Assembly (NCBI GenBank): GCA_039105265.1
Contig: JAPFFF010000030.1
Location: 1,116,001 to 1,180,000, forward strand
Origin: Tritrichomonas musculus
Lineage: Eukaryota > Parabasalia > Tritrichomonadida > Tritrichomonadidae
Direction of reading: 5' to 3'
Length of the DNA stretch: 64,000 nt
Within the stretch, counting starts at the first letter, position 1. Each line of letters begins with the position of its first letter. The notes below the pieces were generated by a model. That model searched no databases, was not told the DNA's origin, and saw nothing but the letters and a program-made list of their open reading frames with translations. The translations under genes were made by a program, and so were the position numbers. Shown here piece after piece: positions 9,452-18,948 of this stretch.

Positions 9452-12400
9452 TATGAAATCCATTTCTTTTCCTCAAAATAAAATTTTTGAATAGCTTATA
9501 AACTCTCAAAAGAAAAATTCACAGTTTAATACATTAGATGAATTCATCCTGCAGGATAAAATTGGATCTGGTTCTTTTGGTAAAGTATATAAAGTAAAAT
9601 ATAAAACAAAATCTCCAAAGATCCATTAGAAGAAGATTCCACAGAATTAATTCTAAATCTTTCTAGAGAAGTCAATATCATATCTAAATTAAATCATCCA
9701 TCAATTCTCAAATTTATTGAATACAGTCCCTTAAATTTTCATTTAAAACCAAAACATGTCATTATAACAGAATTTGCTTCAAACGGCTCCCTTGAAGATC
9801 TCATTTTACTAGAACGTAACTCCGAATCAGACTCCAATTAAAACGACACACTCAAACTGATCATTATCTACGGAATTGCTGCAGCCATGTCATATCTTCA
9901 TTCTCACGACATTATTCATCGAGATTTGAAGCCGGGGAACATTTTATTGGATGATTTTTTGCTTCCAAAAATTTCTGATTTTGGCCTCTCCAGATTCAGT
10001 CCAAAAAGTGACGAAAGTCTTACATCTAGATCTTCCAATGGTGTCAAAGGGACCCCATTTTATATGTCACCCGAAATAAGGGATAAGGCAGAATATAGCA
10101 AGTCCTGTGATGCTTATGCCTTTGCGATCATTGTCTATGAAATCATCACAAATTTGAAGCCGTTTAATAAATTGAACTTTTTCCAAATTCCTGTCAAAGT
10201 TCATCAAGGAATTCGTCCTGAATTCAAATTTGAGATTCCAAAATCATACAGAAATCTCATTGAAAAATGTTGGTCACAGAAAACATTCAATATACCAACA
10301 TTCGATGAAATTTTGAATGATTTGAAAACAAAAGAAAATTACATAACTGAAAAAGTGAACAAAAATGACTTTTTCAATTATAAAATATCTTTCGACTCAG
10401 ATAGAGTAATCTCATTGACAGGATACATTGATGAAGGATCATCAACATCCAATCATTCATCAAGCCAAAAAGATGATTCAAAAACAAATTCGTCCGTTAT
10501 AATCATTGAAAATTTGACACCAAAAAATTCAATGATTCCTTATAAGTTCTTTCTAAGTTTGAATGATAAATGCAAAGAAACAGTCCAACAAACGATTAAT
10601 GATCCTAAAAATCAATTCAAACTTGGCCAATTCTTAATTGAAGGCCAATATAACTTCCCACGAAATGTTCAACTTGGAATCAAAGAATTGAAAATTTCGT
10701 TTGAAAACGGAAATGATGAAGCTTTTCTTTACTATTGTAGCATGCTAATTAAAGGGAAAATCATTCCAAAGAACCACAAAAAGGTAATAAAAATGATTAC
10801 AGAAAGATATGATAGTAATGATTCATTATTTCTATTTATTTATGGCAGTCATTTAAAGCAAGAAAAGAAATATGAAGAATCTTTTCCATGATAAGAATGA
10901 TTTTGAAAATGCTGAAAAAGCAGGGAATGTTGATACCATTTATGATTTAGCCAAGATGTTTTACAAAGGAACTGGAACGCCTACTGACAAAGCTAAATCG
11001 ACTCTTTATTATGAAAGAGCAATTGAAAAAGGAAGCATAAAAGCGATATTTGTACAAATATGGCTCACTTAAAGAAGATTTGAAACTAATCAAGGAAGCT
11101 GCTGATAAATGGCACATTAAGGCACTTTATCATTATTCACAAATGCTTAATGAAGATGAAGAATCGGATAAATATTTGAAAGAATCCGCTTATAAAGGGC
11201 GCGTTGAATCGATGTACAAATATGGACTCAAATTGTACAGGCGAGAAAAGAATGTAGAAGAAAAAGAAGAATCGATACAATTTCTGAAAAAAGCAAGTGA
11301 TAAAGGTCAAATTGAATCCATTTATAAATATGGCGAAATTATTGGAATGGGTGATGGTGTTCCAATTGATAAAGACGAAGCAATTAAGCATTATAAAATG
11401 TCAATTGAATTAGATAATTCATTTGCAATGAATGATTATGCAATGATGCTTGCCAAAGGAGATGGAATAACACAAAACAAAGAAGAAGTAATTAAATATT
11501 TCAAAAATGCAATTGATAAGAATGATTCTACTGCAATGTATAATTTAGCATGTCTTTTACAAGATGAAAATATTGAAGAATCAGTTAAATACTTCAAAAT
11601 GGCAATTGATAAATGGAATGTTAGTGCAATGACAACTTTTGCTTTCATGTTGAAAAAAGGAGAAGAAATTCAAATCAATATTGAAGAATCTATTCGAATT
11701 AACAAAATGGCAATTGATAAAGGCGATGACACAGTAATGTATAATTACGCTGTCATGTTGCAAGATGGTGATGAAATTCCACCGAATAAAGAAGAATCTG
11801 TTAAATATTATAACATGGCAATTGATAAAGGAAACTTAGATGCGATAAATAATTATGCAATGATGCTTGAAAATGGTGATGGAATCCCTCAAAATAAAGA
11901 AGAAGCAAGAAAGATTTACCAGATTGGAATAGATCGAGGTGATGACGATTCAATGACAAACTGTGCAATGATGTTAGAAAATGAAGGAAATATTGAAGAA
12001 GCAATCAAATTATATAAAATGGCAATTGAAAAAGAGAATTCTACAGCAATGACAAACTATGCAATGATATTGGAGAACGGTGAAGGTGTTCCTGCAAATA
12101 AAAAAGAAGCTGCAAAGTACTACAAAATATCTTCTGATAAAGGTTGCCCAACTGCTATGTTTAACTTGGCAACAATGCTTGAAGAAGGCGAAGGTGTCCC
12201 TGTAAATAAAGAAGAAGCAGTCAAGTACTACAAATTGTCTGCTGATTGCGGAGATAAAGTGGCAATGTACGCTTATGGCTCATTGGTGTTTTTAGTGGCG
12301 ATGGCGTCCCTGAGAATAAAGAAGAAGGAATCACTTACATAGAAATGGCAGGTGATTCTGGAAGTGTCCCAGCGATGAGGAAAATAGCAGTGATTCTGGA

Positions 12401-12515
12401 AAAAGGTGATGGTATTGAAGCCAATATTGAAGAAGCAATGAAATATTACAAAATGGCTCAAAATTTTAATGATTATGATGAAGAAGAAGAGGAAGAAGAA
12501 TTTATTGATGAATAG
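9452..12515 (+). pseudogene. Kinase plus Sel1-repeat gene, decayed
   Basis: The region encodes, in several frames, a tyrosine-kinase-like Ser/Thr kinase followed by many Sel1-like repeats, the same architecture as the intact gene at 61317. The glycine loop (IGSGSFGKVY, near 9560), HRDLKPGN (near 9907), DFGLSRF (near 9970) and GTPFYMSPE are recognisable. The N-lobe segment that should carry the catalytic VAIK lysine is missing and the frame changes near 9620. There is an in-frame stop at 9839-9841, and further frame changes near 10890, 11060 and 12290. The repeats carry the Sel1 hallmarks GDGxxxNKEEAxKYY and AMxxYAxML. The gene ends in an acidic DYDEEEEEEEFIDE tail. With about five lesions it is most likely dead, though the long Sel1 stretch (11050-12342) is still open. 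Confidence 0.8.
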
Positions 12516-14064
12516 GTTTTATTAATCATTATCAATATATGTGGAAACTTCCTATTTTATATTTATATATAAATTATAATGAACTCTAAATTAATAATTT
12601 TTTTTTTTTTTTTTTTCATTTTTTTCTCACAGATAAACAGATGTCTTCTATGAATAATTCTTAAAATCAAATTTTCATGAATGAAATCAAGTTTTTATTC
12701 GGAAAAATCACATAATTCCCAATTGGAAATCGCACTCAATCTTGTAAATCCAATTCTATATCCAAATATTTACGAAAATATTAATTCGCATTCCAAATAT
12801 GATACATAATAATTATTCATATCTTGCTGAATGATGCAAAAAATATTCACAGATATTGATTTACAAAAGTTTCCGTAATTTTATTATGTAGAAATCATTT
12901 TTTTTTTTTTTATTAATTATTACCCTTCGGACGTAATTGGAATTATATAAAATTCAATGAAAAGACGTATTAAAATGTTAAAATTGCCGAAATGAAACGT
13001 AATTACATAATTTATATAGAAATAAAAAAAAGCAAAGAGGTTTAGTATCGAACTTAATACTTTAGCCTCAATTTAATTTTGCCTCTAAGCTAGAGCTCTC
13101 AAATTTGAAAGGACAAAATATTTATATTTAAATTTAGAAAAAGTTAATAAAAAGTTGCCGTTGAAAAATTTAAATATTGATCTTTAAAAAACTTTCAGCC
13201 AATTCTTTTTCCATCTACTCTTATAAATGAATATAATAATTGTGAAATAGCAAAAGGAATTTTAGATATCCTAAATGTTTTGGACGATTATAGCTCTGCT
13301 GGAAGGCTGAGAGAAACATATTGTATTAAGTTGTTTATACTCAAAAAAAGTATACAAATTATTAGAATCTGATCAATATATGGACACTGCTCTATTGCTC
13401 CCTTTTACAACTTGCATTGGACATGAATGTGACAATCGACATTGAATTTCGATTGTTTCTAATCGAGGTTTCATTTCAAATGATTGAAGAATTTAGAGAT
13501 AATTTCTTTTCTTTCAAAACAGCTGTTTTGACAGTTCATGAAAATCGATACACTAGAGGGATGATAAATTCATTAATTGAATCCGCTATTACTATACTTT
13601 TTTCGTCCAATTTTGTGCTTATTGTGTAGGTACTCATTTAGTTGAGAATAATATAGGTTTTACAGGACAAACGAGCAGTGTCACACTCTGGGATCGTATA
13701 ATTATAACATATACACATCAACTATTTTAACTTAAAATCTATTGCTGCATATTTTGCAATAGAAAAGTAGTTTTGTAAATCAAATAAATGGGGAAAGTTA
13801 TAATTCTCCTCTATAATATATGGAATAATGCTTTAAATAAATTATGGAAAAAAAAAAGCAAAATTTCAGAATTATTTAGGTTTTCATTTTTTCAAGATGA
13901 AAGACATTCTAAGCAACGAAATGAAGTAAATTAACAAGTATATGCCTGTTTTTTTAATGGAAAATATAATTAAAACAGGAAAATTGATATTTCAAAAATA
14001 GCAAAAGACTTTGAGTTACTTATCTTGAATACCTCTATTTACTTTGTATTTACTTTATAATTAA
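12516..14064. other. 1.5-kb region without an intact gene
   Basis: The region contains A/T homopolymers (12599-12617, 12899-12911) and AT-rich filler. A protein-like but broken stretch lies near 13205-13635 and is listed separately. I see no intact gene or RNA. Confidence 0.5.
13205..13635 (+). pseudogene. Coding relic of unknown family
   Basis: Short protein-like pieces on the plus strand (for example IAKGILDILNVLDDYSSAG and ESDQYMDTALLLPF) have better amino-acid balance and higher GC than their surroundings. They are not joined in one frame. The family is not recognised and it may derive from a mobile element, so no reconstruction is attempted. Confidence 0.25.
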
Positions 14065-14400
14065 ATGACCTCATTAACAAAACTTAAAAACTTTATTGTT
14101 GGTCGTTGTTGTATAGAACTTAAGTCTGAAAATGAGTGGTATAAGTTCGATAAGACCAATGAAATATGCATTTAGGAGACAGATAAATGGTCCTTTATTT
14201 TTGATAAACATGGCACAGCATACAAGAAGACCAAAAATCTACAGCCTGTAATGAAAGTCATAGATTATTACGATTACTTTTGAGAAAATGATAGGCGCAA
14301 AAGTAAGTAAAAAGTATATGAAGCAATATACCTTGAAATTCTTCAAACACAAGGTCGATGAGAGAGTTAAAGAAAGCGATGCAATAGATATATCAAATTG
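14065..14400 (+). pseudogene. Coding relic, probably mobile-element derived
   Basis: One frame reads as good protein for about 110 codons (FIVGRCCIELKSENEWYKF, LQPVMKVIDYYDYF, KVYEAIYLEILQTQG) but is interrupted several times. The composition and Trp/Tyr/Lys-rich character resemble mobile-element proteins. The family is not recognised. It is reported only as a fossil with several breaks. Confidence 0.3.
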
Positions 14401-14747
14401 TTATATTTCGATCATTTAGTAAAAAAAATTCTGGACTTATTAAAAAAAATGGTGGAAGAATTGATTCCTCCTCCATTAATGAGAAAATCCTTTCCCAATC
14501 TTAATAAATTATGTTAAAGTAGTTTTTATAAGATAGATTTTTGGTTTAATACCATTTTTATTCTCATCTTATTATACTACTTTAAAAAATTTTCAATTCA
14601 AAAGTTTTTAATAATATATCTCAATTGTTTTAAGACACATATTCAAAAAAGTAGGATGGTTCGATACACCACCCAGAAGATTTTTTTACTTCAAAAAATA
14701 AACATTACCAGAAAGAAAGACGTGGTTTTATTAATATATTTTAAATC

Positions 14748-16055
14748 TTATATCATACTACCAAAAATTTCAAACGAATCAAATCCGAAATGATTTTCTC
14801 CAGACCAGCTAGGTCCAGTTGATCGAAGTCGAATATATCGGAATTCTTTGGATGTCTTCTTTTTAATTGGAAATGATTGAACAAGATTTGGTCCATTTAG
14901 TTGAGTGCAATTATCTTGAGAATCAAGAGTTTCCCAAGAGTCATTATCATTAGAAGCTTCAAAAATCCAACATTTAGGATGATCACCATTGTGACGGGAA
15001 GGATCTGAAGATTTGATAGTATAATTAGATGGAATGATTCTATGATCTCTGAAGTCGAAACTGATGGAACTATTTGGCTGATTTTCTGATAAAAACACAT
15101 TATCATCATCATCAAACAAAACAACATTTGAAGGTTTACAATTTTCTTGATTGTAATAAACTGATGATGAAGTTATATTAATTTCTCTTTCGATTTTTCC
15201 TAATGACTTACTTTTGAAGAAATTGAGAATTCCCGAAAAATAGTTATTACCGTTTAGAGCAAACAATGTTCCCTTTGGTGGCTGTTTCTTATAACGTTTT
15301 CTTGTGGTTTCTATTTTGCAAACTTTATATTGATTTAGTTCTTTGTTTAATCGATCAGATAAATTTATCCATGTTGATGTTGTCATATCATTATAATCAT
15401 ATATTTCAAGAAACTCTTCAATTGCCTTTGATGAAACATTAGAGAAATAAACATTTTCATATAAAGTTGAATATTTTGGATCACTCTGATAAAGCTTATT
15501 AATAAATTTCAAAAGTTGATCTTCTGCAATTAATTGAAGCTTTGGATTGGTTAAAATACTTAGAATTGTGTTCATATTCAATTTTTTGAAATCTTCAATA
15601 TTTTTTTCACATAATTCGTAGAAATGTTCAGATATGAAAGATACTTCTTCCAAGAAAAGTTTTAAATAAAACTTACCATATCGTTCATGGTTTATAATAA
15701 ATTGGAAAACATTGGAAGTTGTGAGCTCTGTAGGATTTACAAGTTCAAGGATATCTAATGATTCATTTCCTAAAAGTTCAATGACTTCAGAAATGAAAAG
15801 AACTTCATTCTTTGGAAGATTAATTTGATTAAAGGAGACGAGATTTAGAATATTTGAAAAATTACCTCTATGCTTTGTATTGATTATAAATTTATCACAT
15901 GTTGGATCGTTTTCATGAATCCTACAGATATTTGGTGATAAAAGATCTGATACAATTCGACTGGTCCTGAAATCTTCACCATTAACTGTGAAAGTAAAAT
16001 CATGAGGGTAAGTCTGGATTGGTACACTTAAAATACTTGATGGATTTAACTGCAT
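14748..16055 (-). CDS. BTB-like protein with C-terminal F5/8C-like domain
   Basis: The protein is 435 aa. Residues about 18-105 form a BTB/POZ-like N-terminal domain of the trichomonad type (DFTFTVNGEDFRTSRIVSDLLSP, then NTKHRGNFSNILNLV). A helical BACK-like middle (about 110-250) follows. The C-terminal 150 residues are a discoidin/F5/8 type C-like beta sandwich ending in EFRYIRLRSTGPSW and FGFDSFEIFGSMI. The family is expanded in trichomonads. It is likely a cytosolic adaptor, since no signal peptide is present, with the BTB part for dimerisation or scaffold binding. An Inr-like TCATT lies 20 bp before the ATG. Two broken relatives lie at 33246-34301. Confidence 0.8.
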   Translation of the reverse strand: MQLNPSSILSVPIQTYPHDFTFTVNGEDFRTSRIVSDLLSPNICRIHENDPTCDKFIINTKHRGNFSNILNLVSFNQINLPKNEVLFISEVIELLGNESLDILELVNPTELTTSNVFQFIINHERYGKFYLKLFLEEVSFISEHFYELCEKNIEDFKKLNMNTILSILTNPKLQLIAEDQLLKFINKLYQSDPKYSTLYENVYFSNVSSKAIEEFLEIYDYNDMTTSTWINLSDRLNKELNQYKVCKIETTRKRYKKQPPKGTLFALNGNNYFSGILNFFKSKSLGKIEREINITSSSVYYNQENCKPSNVVLFDDDDNVFLSENQPNSSISFDFRDHRIIPSNYTIKSSDPSRHNGDHPKCWIFEASNDNDSWETLDSQDNCTQLNGPNLVQSFPIKKKTSKEFRYIRLRSTGPSWSGENHFGFDSFEIFGSMI

Positions 16056-16074
16056 TTTATTTAGTTAATATATA

Positions 16075-16079
16075 AATGA
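16075..16079 (-). promoter_or_regulatory. Inr-like initiator of the BTB-F5/8C gene
   Basis: The minus strand reads TCATT 20 bp upstream of the ATG at 16055. It matches the trichomonad initiator TCA-Y-W, which sets the transcription start just before the coding region. Confidence 0.5.
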
Positions 16080-17341
16080 ACTCATTTCACATAAATAATT
16101 GCGTTGAAAAAATACAAAGCCTAGCGTATCGCGTTAATATTTTGAATTATTTGCGTTATTTTTCTCTCAATATTTGAGAGATTTTTATATTAAATATTGA
16201 GTTAATTTGAGAGAGAATTGATTTTTGTAATGAATAAATAAAATAAATATTATCAAATTATCTTATTATTTATTTTTTAATATCACGTTTTAATCATAAT
16301 ATAACAACTAAATTCAAATATTATTATATTATTTAAAGTTAAAAATTATAAAATGAAACAAAAGAAAAAAAATATTTATTATTGTTTTTTAAATATCAAA
16401 AAAATTCATAAATACAATTCCTAAAATATAAAGAAAATTATTTATATTCTAATTTATATATTATTTTTCATAAATGATCATAAAACGATAAAATATATGA
16501 TATCTCAAAAACTTCAAATTATTTTAGAACACTTAACATAAAAATTTTGTTTTTATTACAAGGATAATCACATAAAACTAATGCATAAAGTTATTTAAAA
16601 TCTATTCAACATTCTCAAATCAAGGATAAATAAGCATTCCATTTAATATAAGAAAAAAACATATCATTTATGATGAATTCTTGTGGTGATTTTTTTATTT
16701 TTTTTAAAAGAACTCACTTGTCAGGATTAAATATAAGAGTGTTTTATTAATAGCATATATAAATTATAGATTGAAAGAAAAAGAAAAAGAGCTTTTTTTC
16801 ATGAATTTATTTGGCTTGCTAATTTTTCATTGAAATTGATATAAAGCAAATAACATCCATAATATTAATTATTAAAAATAAAATTTTGAACAAAGATTGC
16901 TTTATTGTGGGAATATGAAAAAAATAAATCAAACTATTAAATTTCAATTTTGAATGCTAATTGATCTTACTTAATATAAATAAAATCAGCATATTCTAAT
17001 ATATATTTGATATTTATATATGATTTTGTGTATATATAATTATAATTTATTATTTAAAATAAATAAATAATTTTTATATCAAAATTTTATGATAAACACG
17101 AAAAAAATGTAATGTATTTTATATTTTTTTTTTTAATAATTATTTAATTTTTTATATAGTGTTTATCTTTATTTTTAAAGATGGAAAATAAAATAAAGGC
17201 AAATAAATATATCATAGCATATCTAATCATATATTTTTTAATTGATAATTATTAGTATTATAAATAAGTTGTTATGAAAATATTAAGTGGCAAATATCTA
17301 TATGACAAAAAAAAATCAATGAGTATTTTGAAAAATTTAAA
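16080..17341. other. 1.26-kb AT-rich intergenic region
   Basis: This lies between the divergent BTB-F5/8C gene (minus) and a kinase (plus). It is extremely AT-rich, and GAGAG-type words (ATATTTGAGAG, ATTTGAGAGAG) occur close to the minus-strand gene. No gene or RNA is seen. Confidence 0.6.
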
Positions 17342-18502
17342 ATGCAAGATATAGCTCTTTATGATGCACTAATCGAGTTAGAGAGCTATGAGCTCAAAGA
17401 AATAATTGGCCAAGGTAGTTTTGGAATTGTTTTTAAAGCAATTGAAAAAGCTACAGGACAAATTGTTGCTTTAAAAGTTATTCAAAAATCAAAAAATTTA
17501 GATGATAAAAAAGAGCAAACAAATATACTTAGAGAAATCACAGTACCAAGAATACTTAACTTACCAGGAATTGTTAAATTGCTAGGCTTTCGTTTTCCTC
17601 TGACGGATGAAGGAATGACTCCTGATAAACTTTTATCAATCAATGCTAAAGACAAATACAATCATATGAAGTACGTAGATCTTACTGGAGCAATTATCGT
17701 TACCGAATTAATGAAAAATGGCAGCCTTGATTCTTATGTTAAAGATTATCTTGATTCAAAAGGGATGAAAAACGAAGTATTAAATCCAACTGTCAGAACT
17801 AAGATTCTTTTCGGCATTGCAGCTACAATGAAACAAGTTCATAAAAGAAATGTAATTCATCGGGATTTAAAATTAGAAAATGTTTTTTTGGACGACAATA
17901 AAGAACCAAGAATTGCTGATTTTGGACTTGCAAAAGTAATGGTAAATAAAGTTGACATGACAATGGTTGTAGGTACTCCATTTTATATGGCACCAGAGAT
18001 ATTTGCGGATGGCGAAGAAACATACACCGTATCAGTTGATGTTTATGCATTTGCCTTTGTTATGTACAAAATGTTTAGTAATCTTGTTCAATTTGCAGAT
18101 TTAAAAGCTATTCGATCGCCTCAACAATATTTAAGGAAAATCGAACAAGGTCAAAGACCATTGAAACCAGCGTCTATACCAGAACCATATTGGGAATTAA
18201 TACAGAAATGCTGGGATCAAAACCCAAGTGATAGACCAACTTTTGAACAAATTACAGAATATTTAAGAGATGATAAATATGCTATTAACGAATTTGAAAT
18301 GACTACAAATTTGGATGAACTTCATGAATACCAATCAAGAATTGACGAAGATGATTCAGAAATTTCAATCGATTTTTCAAAATCAACAATTATTCGCAAT
18401 AATGATAAAAATTTCTTAATGAAATCAAGATCAAAAATAAAAATCACACCTGAAGTAATTAAAACCAGAACCAAAACCAAATTTAATTGGAAAAGACATT
18501 AA
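17342..18502 (+). CDS. Protein kinase, Ser/Thr (TKL-like)
   Basis: The protein is 386 aa and its kinase domain spans about 16-300. Visible catalytic parts are the glycine loop GQGSFG (23-28), the ATP lysine in VALK (K45), HRDLKLEN with D175, DFG with D193, and GTPFYMAPE. All residues needed for activity are present. The insert between alphaC and the hinge is long (about 60-130: PLTDEGMTPDKLL). The C-terminal 70 residues are an acidic segment (RIDEDDSE) followed by a basic tail (KTRTKTKFNWKRH), with no known domain. It is cytosolic by prediction. The next gene downstream starts about 450 bp away on the same strand. Confidence 0.92.
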   Translation: MQDIALYDALIELESYELKEIIGQGSFGIVFKAIEKATGQIVALKVIQKSKNLDDKKEQTNILREITVPRILNLPGIVKLLGFRFPLTDEGMTPDKLLSINAKDKYNHMKYVDLTGAIIVTELMKNGSLDSYVKDYLDSKGMKNEVLNPTVRTKILFGIAATMKQVHKRNVIHRDLKLENVFLDDNKEPRIADFGLAKVMVNKVDMTMVVGTPFYMAPEIFADGEETYTVSVDVYAFAFVMYKMFSNLVQFADLKAIRSPQQYLRKIEQGQRPLKPASIPEPYWELIQKCWDQNPSDRPTFEQITEYLRDDKYAINEFEMTTNLDELHEYQSRIDEDDSEISIDFSKSTIIRNNDKNFLMKSRSKIKITPEVIKTRTKTKFNWKRH

Positions 18503-18879
18503 ATTTATATTATAATATTTGATTTATTTTATCCTTAATAAATACGGCAATTATTTATGTTTCATTTAATTTATTACTTAATGTTTTATTGTAGAAGTTA
18601 TTGTTATAAACGTTTATTTTTATAAGATATATCTTTTTATTAACATTCAATTTTAAAATTCACGTTAATGTATAAATAGAAATGAAATATGCCCTTTAAT
18701 CTCATTTAAAAACCAAATTATTAGTTGCAGGATTTATATCGTTTTCTTTTTAAATGAGATTAAAAGGGATGTTGAGAAAAGGGCAGTTTTTTTTTTTTTG
18801 ATATTTGAGAAGATATTGAATATTCAATATTTTTTTGAAAAAACGATTAAAATAAATTCAATTTTTTGTGTAATTTCCA

Positions 18880-18912
<33 letters not shown>

Positions 18913-18932
18913 CTTTTTTCCAATGTTAAAAA
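18503..18932. other. Intergenic region with hairpin and poly-T
   Basis: This lies between the kinase and the VIT-VWA gene. It contains an inverted repeat (18691-18768) and a 28-base T run (18885-18912). No gene is seen. Confidence 0.7.
18691..18768. repeat. Short inverted repeat (hairpin)
   Basis: CCTTTAATCTCATTTAAAAA near 18693-18712 pairs with TTTTTAAATGAGATTAAAAG at 18747-18766, with one bulge, around a loop of about 35 bases. It could be a small foldback element or an RNA hairpin after the kinase gene. Confidence 0.65.
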
Positions 18933-18942
18933 TCATATCATT
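18933..18942 (+). promoter_or_regulatory. Double Inr-like initiator of the VIT-VWA gene
   Basis: TCATA and TCATT lie directly next to each other, 7 to 16 bp upstream of the ATG at 18949. Both match TCA-Y-W. Confidence 0.55.
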
Positions 18943-18948
18943 AAATAA

